A DNA stretch of 64,000 nucleotides, taken from assembly GCF_009379765.1 (NCBI RefSeq), contig NZ_WHTD01000024.1, forward strand, positions 1-64,000, read 5' to 3'. Numbering within the stretch: position 1 is the first letter of the stretch; the number at the start of each line of letters is the position of its first letter. The notes under the pieces are model-generated. The model ran no database searches and was not told where the DNA came from. It saw nothing but the letters and a program-made list of their open reading frames with translations. Made by a program: the position numbers and the translations under genes. This stretch comes from Actinophytocola sp. (GTDB lineage Bacteria; Actinomycetota; Actinomycetes; Mycobacteriales; Pseudonocardiaceae). Of this stretch, positions 1-7,641 are shown piece by piece.

Positions 1-141
1 ACGTTTGCCGGGGATCCAGATCGTTCCTGGCGAGGCGGAGGGAATCCCTCATACCGGGTCGTATTCGGGTTTCCCGACAACGCGGCCAGGGGCGATCTGG
101 GCCCCGGCAAACGCAAACGTTCCTCGGACTCACGACACTAG
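1..141. repeat. Interspersed hairpin element, copy 1 (possibly cut by window edge)
   Basis: A long inverted repeat at the 3' end of the fadE33-like gene. The arms pair GTTTGCCGGGG plus CCAGATCG (about 3-23) with their complement (about 92-111). The loop core contains CATACCGGGTCGTATTCGGG and CGACAACGCGGCCAGGGG. The same core recurs twice at 57058-57390 but with different outer arms. The element ends at a CTAG (138-141) that supplies the stop codon of the neighbouring minus-strand gene. Likely a bidirectional terminator or a mobile structured element; its family is not one I can name. Confidence 0.6.
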
Positions 142-1136
142 ATACCGGTGAGCTGGGCGAGCCGGGCGACGTGTTCGGCGGGACCGCCGAACAGGTGCAG
201 GCCGCCGTGGGCGCGTTTGAAGTAGCGGTGCGCGTCGTGTTCCCAGGTGATCGCTATGCCGCCGTGCAGCTGGATCATCTCGCCGGCCACCTCGTGCAGG
301 GCCTCCGCGCAGTGCGCCTTCGCCACCGCGGCCCGCAGCGGCAGCTCGTCGGGTGCGGCGCACGCCGCGGACAGCGCGGCCGACTCGGCCGTCTCCACCA
401 GCACATGCATGTCCGCCATCCGGTGCTTCAGCGCCTGGAAGGACGCGATCGGGCGGCCGAACTGGGTTCGCCGGCCGGTGTAGGACACGGTCAGCTCCAG
501 GCACCTCGCCGCCGTCCCCGCCTGCTCCGCGGCCAGCGCCACGCAGGCCACGTCGCGCGCGTGCGCGACATCGACCGGGCCGATCAGCCGGGCGGGCGCG
601 TCGGCGAAGGACACGTCGGCGAGCCGCCGGGTGAGGTCCATCGTCGGCGTGTGCGTGCGCCGCGCGTCGGCCGGGTCGACCTCGAAGAGCGACGGGCCAT
701 CATCCGTCCGGGCTACCACCAGCAGGAGGTCCGCGGTGTCGCCGTCCAGCACGTACGCCGCCGACCCCGACACCAGCCAGCCGCCGGCCGAGCGCCGCGC
801 CGCGCACGCCACCGACGACCACCCGCCCGCGCCGGCCCACGCGAGCGCGGCCACCGCGCCGGACGCGACCCGCGGCAGCAGGTCCGTGTCCCCCGCGGAG
901 ACGAGCGCTGCCGTGGCGAGCACCGAGCCGAGCAGCGGGGCCGGCGTCAGCGTCCGGCCCAGCTCGTACTGCACGACGAACACCTCGACCAGCCCCGCGC
1001 CCAGCCCGTCGCGGTCGGACGGCACCAGCAGGGCGGGTGCCCCGAGCTCGGTCAACGGCGCCCAGCAGTCCTGCTCCTTGGCCACCAGCCGGCGCACCGT
1101 GTCCCGCAACGCGAGCTGGTCCTCGGTCAACCGCAT
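138..1136 (-). CDS. fadE33: Acyl-CoA dehydrogenase, FadE33-like (HIP pathway)
   Basis: A 332-residue acyl-CoA dehydrogenase of the short type that pairs with a longer partner in the alpha2-beta2 steroid enzymes. Visible features are an N-terminal helical start, the FGRPIASFQALKHRMADMHV segment in the C-terminal helical domain and a WEHDAHRYFKRA motif near the end. Family knowledge: FadE31, FadE32 and FadE33 of M. tuberculosis form a KstR2-controlled trio of about 376, 322 and 318 residues. Here the trio is 375, 321 and 332 residues, with a kinase gene between members two and three. A KstR2-like half-palindrome lies 17 bp upstream of the ATG. Assignment to FadE33 rests on length and order, so another FadE number is possible. 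Confidence 0.7.
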   Translation of the reverse strand: MRLTEDQLALRDTVRRLVAKEQDCWAPLTELGAPALLVPSDRDGLGAGLVEVFVVQYELGRTLTPAPLLGSVLATAALVSAGDTDLLPRVASGAVAALAWAGAGGWSSVACAARRSAGGWLVSGSAAYVLDGDTADLLLVVARTDDGPSLFEVDPADARRTHTPTMDLTRRLADVSFADAPARLIGPVDVAHARDVACVALAAEQAGTAARCLELTVSYTGRRTQFGRPIASFQALKHRMADMHVLVETAESAALSAACAAPDELPLRAAVAKAHCAEALHEVAGEMIQLHGGIAITWEHDAHRYFKRAHGGLHLFGGPAEHVARLAQLTGI

Positions 1137-1152
1137 GCCGATAACCTAACCA

Positions 1153-1166
1153 AACAGTTGCTTGGT
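1153..1166. promoter_or_regulatory. KstR2-like operator upstream of fadE33
   Basis: AACAGTTGCTTGGT fits the KstR2 consensus AnCAAGnnCTTGnT with a perfect right half and two mismatches in the left half. It lies between the divergent fadE33-like and kinase genes, close to the fadE33 start. Degenerate, so binding is inferred. Confidence 0.5.
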
Positions 1167-1247
1167 TGCCTAGGAACCCCCCCGATCGAGCACGTTCGAT
1201 ATTCTCAGTGACGGGTCGGGGCCTGGAGACAACGCACGCGAGGAGAC

Positions 1248-2750
1248 CTGGTCATCGAGAAGGGTGCACTGGTCGCTGGCCGTTATCGATTGCTCGAGCA
1301 GGTCGGCAGCGGCGCGATGGGCGTGGTGTGGAAGGCGCAGGACGAGCGCCTCGGTCGCACCGTGGCCATCAAACGCCTGCTGGTCCGCTACGCGCTGTCG
1401 GAGGCCGAGTCCGAAGAGACCCGCCGCCGCGCCATGCGGGAGGCGCGGATCGCGGCACGTCTGCAACACCGCAACGCGATCGCCATGTTCGATGTCGCCG
1501 AGCACGAAGGCGACCCCTGCCTGGTGATGGAGTTCCTGCCGTCCCGCAGCCTCTCCGCGGTGCTCGCCGAACGCGGCGCGCTCCCACCGGGCGAGGTCGC
1601 CGAGATCGGCGCCCAGGTCGCCGCCGCACTCGCCGCCGCGCACGCGGTCGGGATCGTGCACCGCGACGTCAAGCCGGGCAACATCCTGCTCGCCGACAAC
1701 GGCACGGTGAAGATCACCGACTTCGGCATCTCCAAGGCGGTGGACGAGGGCACGGTCACCACCCAGACCGGGATGGCCGGCACGCCCGCCTACCTCGCCC
1801 CGGAGATCGCCCGCGGCGAGGACCCGAGCCGCGCCTCCGACGTGTTCTCCCTCGGCTCGACGCTCTACCACGCCGTCGAGGGCAGGCCGCCGTTCGGCAC
1901 GAGCTCCAACCCGCTCGCGCTGCTGCACGCGGTCGCCTCGGGCAACGCGCCGCCGGCCCGCAACGCGGGCCCGCTCGCGGACACGCTGTCCAACCTGATG
2001 CGTCCCGACCCGGTGACCCGGCCGACGATGCTCGATGCGGCCACCGCGCTCGGCAGCCCCGCCGCGGCACCCACCACGCTGACGGGCCCGGCCAAGAAGG
2101 CCGCCGCCGGCCCGGCCACGCCATTCCGCCCGGTGGCGGTGCTCCCGCCACCGGGCCCGCCGACCACCGCGCTGCCCACCACGCCCGCGGCGCCCGTGCC
2201 CGCGCGGACCGGCGGCGACCCGTCCCGGCGCAACATGACGATCGTCGCGGTGGCCGCGCTGCTCGTCGTGGCCGGGGTGGTCGCCGCGATCCTCCTGCTC
2301 GACAACGGAAAGGACCCGGACACCACGCAGCGGGGCGTCGGCAACCAGACCAGCGAGCCGTCGCGGCCGAGCCAGGAGCAGTCGTCCGAGGCGCCGCCGC
2401 GGACGAGCGCCAACCCGATCCCGGCGAACGAGCCCATCGACTACAGCCAGGCCGGGCAGAAGGTGATCGACTACTACGGCGACGTCCAGCAGACGGCCAA
2501 GCGGTGGGCCATGCTGTCCAGCAACGCCAAGGCGCTGTTCGGCGACCAGGCCGCGTTCGAGCAGTACTGGGCCCAGTTCACCGACGTCAGCTCGTGCTGC
2601 GCGAACGGCGTCACGCCGAACGCGGACGGCTCGGTGAACGTGCCGGTCGACGTCACCTACACCAAGGGCGACGGCAACAGCAAGCAGCACCGCACGGTGC
2701 GGGTCACCCGGGAGAACGGCCAGCTGGTCATCGACGTCGACGCGCGCTGA
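1248..2750 (+). CDS. Transmembrane Ser/Thr protein kinase (PknB/Hanks type)
   Basis: Membrane-anchored eukaryotic-type protein kinase. Numbering from the first orthodox start (TTG 1290): glycine-rich loop at 6-13, ATP-binding Lys28 in VAIK, catalytic HRDVKPGN at 124-131, DFG at 144-146, APE at 170-172, a Pro/Ala/Thr linker at 260-310, one membrane helix at about 317-337 and an extracellular domain of about 150 residues with an adjacent Cys pair (SCC). The first kinase beta strand (GALVAGRYRLLEQ) lies upstream of 1290, so translation must begin earlier. The frame is open from 1212, with only CTG 1248 or ATC 1254 placed after the AGGAG at 1241-1245. Its 3' end overlaps the convergent fadE32 by 23 bp. 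Its substrate cannot be told from sequence. It interrupts the fadE31-32-33 set. Confidence 0.9.
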   Translation: MVIEKGALVAGRYRLLEQVGSGAMGVVWKAQDERLGRTVAIKRLLVRYALSEAESEETRRRAMREARIAARLQHRNAIAMFDVAEHEGDPCLVMEFLPSRSLSAVLAERGALPPGEVAEIGAQVAAALAAAHAVGIVHRDVKPGNILLADNGTVKITDFGISKAVDEGTVTTQTGMAGTPAYLAPEIARGEDPSRASDVFSLGSTLYHAVEGRPPFGTSSNPLALLHAVASGNAPPARNAGPLADTLSNLMRPDPVTRPTMLDAATALGSPAAAPTTLTGPAKKAAAGPATPFRPVAVLPPPGPPTTALPTTPAAPVPARTGGDPSRRNMTIVAVAALLVVAGVVAAILLLDNGKDPDTTQRGVGNQTSEPSRPSQEQSSEAPPRTSANPIPANEPIDYSQAGQKVIDYYGDVQQTAKRWAMLSSNAKALFGDQAAFEQYWAQFTDVSSCCANGVTPNADGSVNVPVDVTYTKGDGNSKQHRTVRVTRENGQLVIDVDAR

Positions 2751-3693
2751 GCGCGGCCAGCACCCGCTCCCGGTGCCACGACTGGGTTCCCCAGGCGGAC
2801 CGCAGCGCGCGCACCTTGGTGAGCCACAGGCCGAGGTCGTACTCGAGCGTGTAGCCGACCGCGCCGTGCACCTGCAACGCCGCCCGTGCCGCGCGGTAGG
2901 CGGCGTCCGCGGCGGCGACCCTGGCCGCGGAGACGTCCCGCGCAAAGCCGGTCACCGCGGCGGCGTGCACGAGCGGGCGGGCGAACTCCAGCGCCACCAG
3001 CACGTCGGCCAGGTGGTGCTTGACCGCCTGGAACTCGCCGACGGCGCGGCCGAACTGCTTGCGCTGCTTGACATACGCGCTCGCCTGCGCCAGGAGGCCG
3101 CGGCCGAGCCCGAGCAGCTGGGCCGCACCGCACAGCACGCCGACCTCGAACGCCCGGGCCACATCGCCGGGCCCGATCCGCTCCGCCGCGTCGACCGGGA
3201 AGAGCTTGCGGGTGGCGTCCACCGAGGACACCGGGGCGCCCGCCGACCCGGTGTGCACGGTGTCGCCGTCGACCAGGAACACCGCGACCGCGACGTCCGC
3301 GTCCAAGGCGTACGGCACGTGCGGCGGCAGCGCGAGCGTGGCCAGGATGTCGCCCGCGGCCAGGCCGGGCAGCCAGCGACCGGCGTCGGCGACGCCCGCG
3401 AGCAGCGTCGGCACGGCGGCGAACGACTCGACCAGCGGGCCGGGCACGGCGTGCCGGCCGAGCTCCTCGAACACCACGACGAGGTCCACCGGGCCGGCGC
3501 CGAGCCCGTCGAACCGCTCCGGCACCGCGAGCCCGGTCACGCCGATCTTCGCCAACCGCCGCACCAGCTCCAGCCCCGGCTCCGGCTCGCCGCGCCCCCA
3601 GGCCCGGATCGCGGCCGGCACGTCGCCGGCGGCCAGCAGGTCGTGCACGCTCGCGGCGAGCTGCCGCTGCTCCTCGCTGCGCACGAACCTCAT
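2728..3693 (-). CDS. fadE32: Acyl-CoA dehydrogenase, FadE32-like (HIP pathway)
   Basis: A 321-residue acyl-CoA dehydrogenase of the short, partner-requiring type. It contains KQRKQFGRAVGEFQAVKHHL in the C-terminal helical domain and GAVGYTLEYDLGLWLTKV near the end. The ATG at 3693 overlaps the stop of the upstream FadE31-like gene (ATGA), as expected for translationally coupled subunits of one flavoenzyme. Family knowledge: FadE31-33 belong to the KstR2 regulon, and FadE32 acts late in ring C/D breakdown, on a CoA thioester formed after ring opening. Naming rests on order and length. Substrate specificity is not visible in the sequence. Confidence 0.75.
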   Translation of the reverse strand: MRFVRSEEQRQLAASVHDLLAAGDVPAAIRAWGRGEPEPGLELVRRLAKIGVTGLAVPERFDGLGAGPVDLVVVFEELGRHAVPGPLVESFAAVPTLLAGVADAGRWLPGLAAGDILATLALPPHVPYALDADVAVAVFLVDGDTVHTGSAGAPVSSVDATRKLFPVDAAERIGPGDVARAFEVGVLCGAAQLLGLGRGLLAQASAYVKQRKQFGRAVGEFQAVKHHLADVLVALEFARPLVHAAAVTGFARDVSAARVAAADAAYRAARAALQVHGAVGYTLEYDLGLWLTKVRALRSAWGTQSWHRERVLAALSARRRR

Positions 3694-4817
3694 CGGTCCC
3701 CCCGCGGCAGGCCGAGCAGCCGCTCGGCGACGACGTCGCGCTGGATCTCGTTGGTACCGGCGTAGATCGGGCCGGCGAGCGAGAACAGGTAGCCGCCGAG
3801 CCAGTCCCCGGCGGACTCGGCGTCCGCGCCGAGCAGGTCCAGCGCGGTCTCGTGCAGGGCGATGTCCAGCTCGGACCAGAAGATCTTGTTCACGCTCGAC
3901 TCCGCGCCCAGGCGCCCACCCTCGGCGAGCCTGCTGACCGTGCCGAGCGTGTACAGCCGGTAGGCCTGCGCGCCGATCCACGCGTCCACCACCCGGTCGC
4001 GCGCCGCGGGATCCGGCCGCTCGTGCCACAGGTCGACGAGCCGGTCCGCGGCCGCGCCGAACCGGCCGGGGCTGCGCAGCGTCAGCCCGCGCTCGTTGCT
4101 GGCCGTGCTCATCGCGACCCGCCAGCCGTCGCCGGGCGCGCCGAGCACGTCGGCGTCGGGCACGAACACCTCGTCGAGGAAGATCTCGGCGAACCCGGGC
4201 GTGCCGTCCAGCTGCGGGATGGGCCGCACCGTGACGCCGTCGGCCTTCAGGTCGAACATCAGATAGGTGAGCCCGCGGTGCCGCTCGGCCGCCGGGTCGC
4301 TGCGGAACAGGCCGAACGCGCGGTCGGCGAAGCTCGCCCGCGAGCTCCACGTCTTCTGTCCACTGAGGACCCAGCCGCCGCCGGTCCGCACCGCGCGGCT
4401 GCGCACCGCGGCCAGGTCCGAGCCCGCTTCGGGCTCCGACCAGGCCTGCGCCCAGATGTCGTCGGCCCGCACCATCCGGGGCAGGACCCGCTCCCGCTGC
4501 TCCGGGGTGCCGAGCGCGAGCAGCGTCGAGCCGAGCAGCGCGATGCCGTTCTGGCTGACCCGGCCGGGCGCGCCGGACGCGTAGTACTCCTCCTCGAAGA
4601 CCACCCACTCCAGCAGCGACGCGTCCCGCCCGCCGTACTCGCGCGGCCAGGTCACCGCCGAGAGCCGCGCGCCGGCCAGCCGGTGCTCCCACTCGCGATG
4701 GAGCGCGAACCCGTCGGGCGTGTCCATCGACTGGAGCCGGCCGGGCACGTTGGCCGCCAGCCACTCCCGCACCTCGTCGCGGAACGCGCGGACGTCCGCG
4801 GGCAGGTCAAGATCCAC
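3690..4817 (-). CDS. fadE31: Acyl-CoA dehydrogenase, FadE31-like (HIP pathway)
   Basis: A 375-residue full-length acyl-CoA dehydrogenase subunit. The FAD/substrate signature WSEPEAGSDLAAVRSRAV is followed by GQKTWSSRASFADRAFGLF, and the C-terminus carries the class signature AGTNEIQRDVVAERLLGLP. It starts at GTG 4817, overlapping the end of the upstream enoyl-CoA hydratase, and ends in an ATGA overlap with the FadE32-like gene. One operon of hydratase, FadE31 and FadE32 is therefore likely, read from the KstR2-like site at 5665. Family knowledge places FadE31 in HIP degradation; its exact substrate is inferred. Confidence 0.75.
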   Translation of the reverse strand: MDLDLPADVRAFRDEVREWLAANVPGRLQSMDTPDGFALHREWEHRLAGARLSAVTWPREYGGRDASLLEWVVFEEEYYASGAPGRVSQNGIALLGSTLLALGTPEQRERVLPRMVRADDIWAQAWSEPEAGSDLAAVRSRAVRTGGGWVLSGQKTWSSRASFADRAFGLFRSDPAAERHRGLTYLMFDLKADGVTVRPIPQLDGTPGFAEIFLDEVFVPDADVLGAPGDGWRVAMSTASNERGLTLRSPGRFGAAADRLVDLWHERPDPAARDRVVDAWIGAQAYRLYTLGTVSRLAEGGRLGAESSVNKIFWSELDIALHETALDLLGADAESAGDWLGGYLFSLAGPIYAGTNEIQRDVVAERLLGLPRGDR

Positions 4818-5649
4818 TAGTGCCCCTCATCGATCGGGCGTCCATCCCGCCGAGCGCGTCGGTCGAGGTCTCGGCGTTGTGCGCGTGCGCGAAGTGGTGC
4901 AGCCCGAACACCGAGTCCATGCCCGAGCGCAGCCCCATCTGGTCCTCCGCCTGGTTCACCGCGCGCTTGGCGAGCGCGAGCCCGAACCGGGGCATCTCGG
5001 CGATCCTGGCGGCGAGCCTCGTGGTCTCCGCGGCGAGCTCGTCGCGCGGCACGACCCGGTTGACCATGCCGAGCTCGAGTGCCCTGCGGGCGTCGAACCG
5101 GTCGCCGGTGAACAGGAACTCCTTGGCCGCCCGCGGGCCGAGCACCCACGGGTGCGCGAAGTACTCCACCCCCGGGATGCCCATGCGCACCACGGGATCG
5201 GCGAAGAACGCGTCCTCGGAGGCGACGATCAGGTCGCACACCCAGGCGAGCATCAGCCCGCCGGCGATGCACGCGCCGTGCACCATCGCGATGGTGGGTT
5301 TGGGGATCTCCCGCCACCGCCGGCACATGCCGAGGTAGACCTCCATCTCGCGGGCGTAGCGCTGGTCCCCGCCCGGCTTGCCGACGTGGTCCCACCACAT
5401 GACGGCCTTGCGCTCGAACGTCGTGTCGACGTCGCGGCCCGGGGTGCCGATGTCGTGCCCGGCGGAGAAGTGCTTGCCCGCGCCGGCCAGCACGACGACC
5501 TTGACCGCGTCGTCGTCCACGGCCAGGGTGAACGCGGCGTCGAGGGCGTAGGTCATCGCCGAGTTCTGCGCGTTGCGGTACTCCGGGCGGTTCATCGTCA
5601 CCGTCGCCACGGGCCCGTCGACCTCGTAGCGGACGACCTCGTCGGTCAC
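4807..5649 (-). CDS. Enoyl-CoA hydratase/isomerase (crotonase family)
   Basis: A 280-residue crotonase-fold protein. The N-terminal strand TVTMNRPEYRNAQ leads to the first oxyanion-hole motif GKHFSAGHDIG. The second is GACIAGGLMLAWVCDLIVAS. The GTG at 5649 is preceded by GGAGG at eight bases, which favours it over other in-frame GTGs. It leads an operon with the FadE31/32-like genes and is divergent from fadE30, with a KstR2-like site between them. It could hydrate the enoyl-CoA made by FadE30 or one of the FadE31-33 products. I cannot assign a specific EchA number. Confidence 0.8.
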   Translation of the reverse strand: MTDEVVRYEVDGPVATVTMNRPEYRNAQNSAMTYALDAAFTLAVDDDAVKVVVLAGAGKHFSAGHDIGTPGRDVDTTFERKAVMWWDHVGKPGGDQRYAREMEVYLGMCRRWREIPKPTIAMVHGACIAGGLMLAWVCDLIVASEDAFFADPVVRMGIPGVEYFAHPWVLGPRAAKEFLFTGDRFDARRALELGMVNRVVPRDELAAETTRLAARIAEMPRFGLALAKRAVNQAEDQMGLRSGMDSVFGLHHFAHAHNAETSTDALGGMDARSMRGTSGS

Positions 5650-5664
5650 GCCGACCACCTCCAA

Positions 5665-5678
5665 AGCAATTGCTTGGT
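5665..5678. promoter_or_regulatory. KstR2-like operator between enoyl-CoA hydratase and fadE30
   Basis: AGCAATTGCTTGGT matches AnCAAGnnCTTGnT at all fixed positions but one. It sits inside the larger symmetric stretch AAGCAATTGCTTGG. It occupies the 42-bp divergent gap, so one site could control both the hydratase-fadE31-fadE32 operon and fadE30-ipdF. Confidence 0.7.
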
Positions 5679-5691
5679 AGGCTAACACCCC

Positions 5692-6837
5692 ATGGCGGAC
5701 CTGAACGGCTTTCGCGCATCGGTGCGCGACTGGTTGGCCGACAACCTGACCGGCGGGTTCGCCGCGTTGCGCGGCCTCGGCGGGCCGGGCCGCGAGCACG
5801 AGGCCCACGACGAGCGGATCGCCTGGGACCGGCACCTGGCCGCGGCCGGCTGGACGTGCCTTGGCTGGCCGGTCGAGCACGGCGGCGCCGGCCTGGATCT
5901 CGAGCACCGGGTGGCTTTCCACGAGGAGTACGCGGCGGCGGGCGCGCCGGCGCGGGTGAGCCACGTCGGCGAGGAGCTGCTCGGCCCGACGCTGATCGCG
6001 CTGGGCACGCCCGAGCAGCAGCGGCGGTTCCTGCCGCGCATCAAGGCGGTCGACGAGCTGTGGTGCCAGGGCTACTCCGAGCCGGGCGCGGGCTCGGACC
6101 TGGCCTCGGTGTCGACGTCGGCAACGCTCGACGGCGTGGAGTGGGTGGTCACCGGGCAGAAGGTGTGGACCTCGCTCGCGCACGTGGCGCAGTGGTGCTT
6201 CGTGCTGGTCCGCACCTCGGCCGGCTCGCGACGGCATGCCGGGCTGTCCTACCTGCTCGTGCCGATGGACCAGCCCGGCGTCGAGGTCCGGCCCATCGAG
6301 CAGCTGACCGGCGGGTCGGAGTTCAACGAGGTGTTCTTCGACGGCGCCCGCACCGCGCGTGACCTGGTGGTCGGCGAGGTCGGCGGCGGTTGGACGGTGG
6401 CGATGCGGACGCTCGCGTTCGAGCGCGGCGCGGCGACGCTGGGCCAGCAGGTCGGCTTCCGCCGCGAGCTGGACGCGCTGGTCGCCCTGGCCGGGGACAC
6501 GGGCGTGCTCGAGGACCCGCTGCTGCGCGAGCGGCTCGCCAGGGCCCGGCTGGGCCTGGAGGTGATGCGGGCGCACGCGCTGCGCACGATCGGCGGCACC
6601 GGGCACGAGGCGTCGGTGACCAAGCTCGTCTGGGCCACCTGGCACCGGTCGCTCGGCGAGCTGGCGATGGACGTGCTGGGCGCGGCCGGCCTGGCGGCGC
6701 CGAACGACGAGCTGTCCGAGTGGCAGCGGTTGTACCTGTTCAGCCGGGCGGACACGATCTACGGCGGGTCCAACGAGATCCAGCGCAACATCATCGCCGA
6801 GCGGGTGCTCGGCCTGCCCCGGGAGGCCCGCCCTTGA
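5692..6837 (+). CDS. fadE30: HIP-CoA dehydrogenase FadE30
   Basis: A 381-residue acyl-CoA dehydrogenase that I recognise as FadE30 (Rv3560c family) from long shared stretches: GLGGPGREHEA near residue 30, WCQGYSEPGAGSDLASVST at about 122, GQKVWTSLAH, and the C-terminal YGGSNEIQRNIIAERVLGLP. Known role: alpha,beta-dehydrogenation of 3aα-H-4α(3'-propanoate)-7aβ-methylhexahydro-1,5-indanedione-CoA (HIP-CoA), opening KstR2-regulated ring C/D catabolism. The ATG lies 14 bp downstream of a KstR2-like operator. Its TGA overlaps the TTG start of ipdF, so the two are coupled. Confidence 0.92.
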   Translation: MADLNGFRASVRDWLADNLTGGFAALRGLGGPGREHEAHDERIAWDRHLAAAGWTCLGWPVEHGGAGLDLEHRVAFHEEYAAAGAPARVSHVGEELLGPTLIALGTPEQQRRFLPRIKAVDELWCQGYSEPGAGSDLASVSTSATLDGVEWVVTGQKVWTSLAHVAQWCFVLVRTSAGSRRHAGLSYLLVPMDQPGVEVRPIEQLTGGSEFNEVFFDGARTARDLVVGEVGGGWTVAMRTLAFERGAATLGQQVGFRRELDALVALAGDTGVLEDPLLRERLARARLGLEVMRAHALRTIGGTGHEASVTKLVWATWHRSLGELAMDVLGAAGLAAPNDELSEWQRLYLFSRADTIYGGSNEIQRNIIAERVLGLPREARP

Positions 6838-7613
6838 TCACGCCCACCTACCCTGCCGGCCGGGACCTGCTGGCCGGCAAGGTCGTAGTGGTCACCGCGG
6901 CGGCCGGCACCGGCATCGGGTCGGCCGCGGCCCGCCGGTGCCTGGCGGAGGGCGCGCGGGTCGTGGTGAGCGACTGGCACGAGCGCCGACTCGCCTCGAC
7001 CGCCGCCGACCTTGCCTCCTCCTTCGGTTCCTCCGTGCACGCGCAGGTTTGCGACGTGACCGACGAGGACCAGGTCCAGGCGCTGGTCGCGGGCGCGGTG
7101 GAGCACTTCGGCCGGCTCGACGTGATGATCAACAACGCCGGCCTCGGCGGGACGGCGTCGGTGCTGGAGATGACCGACGACGAGTGGGCGCGGGTCTTGG
7201 ACGTGACGCTGACCGGGACGTTCCGGTGCACCCGGGCGGCGCTGCGGCAGCTGGTCGAGCAGGGTGGCGGCGGCGCGGTGGTGAACAACGCGTCGGTGGT
7301 GGGCTGGCGGGCGCAGGAGGGCCAGGCGCACTACGCGGCGGCGAAGGCGGGAGTGATGGCGCTGACCCGCTGCGCGGCGATGGACGTGGCCGCGCACGGG
7401 ATCCGGGTCAACGCGGTGGCGCCGAGCATCGCCGCGCACCCGTTCCTCGCGAAGGTGACGAGCGAGGAGCTGCTGTCCTCGCTCGCCGCGCGCGAGGCGT
7501 TCGGCCGGGCCGCGGACCCGTGGGAGGTGGCGACCGTGATGGCGTTCCTGGCGAGCGACTACGCGTCGTACCTGACCGGCGAGATCATCTCGGTGAGCAG
7601 CCAGCACCCGTAG
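6834..7613 (+). CDS. ipdF: Short-chain dehydrogenase IpdF-like (HIP pathway)
   Basis: A 259-residue classical SDR: nucleotide-binding TAAAGTGIG near residue 20, NNAG, catalytic Ser in NNASVVG, and Tyr/Lys in YAAAK. The TTG start at 6834 overlaps the fadE30 stop and has GGGAGG eight bases upstream, so it is preferred over internal starts. Family knowledge: the SDR directly after fadE30 (Rv3559c, IpdF) oxidises the 5-hydroxyl group of the HIP-CoA intermediate. Substrate is assigned from adjacency to fadE30 and overall resemblance. Confidence 0.82.
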   Translation: MITPTYPAGRDLLAGKVVVVTAAAGTGIGSAAARRCLAEGARVVVSDWHERRLASTAADLASSFGSSVHAQVCDVTDEDQVQALVAGAVEHFGRLDVMINNAGLGGTASVLEMTDDEWARVLDVTLTGTFRCTRAALRQLVEQGGGGAVVNNASVVGWRAQEGQAHYAAAKAGVMALTRCAAMDVAAHGIRVNAVAPSIAAHPFLAKVTSEELLSSLAAREAFGRAADPWEVATVMAFLASDYASYLTGEIISVSSQHP

Positions 7614-7641
7614 GCTTACCCTCTTGCAGGGAGGTACGGAC

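Noticed and set aside
1170-2945. Long minus-strand ORF opposite the kinase
   Set aside because: Arg/Gly/Val-rich composition typical of a GC-rich antisense shadow; the kinase on the other strand has complete catalytic motifs.
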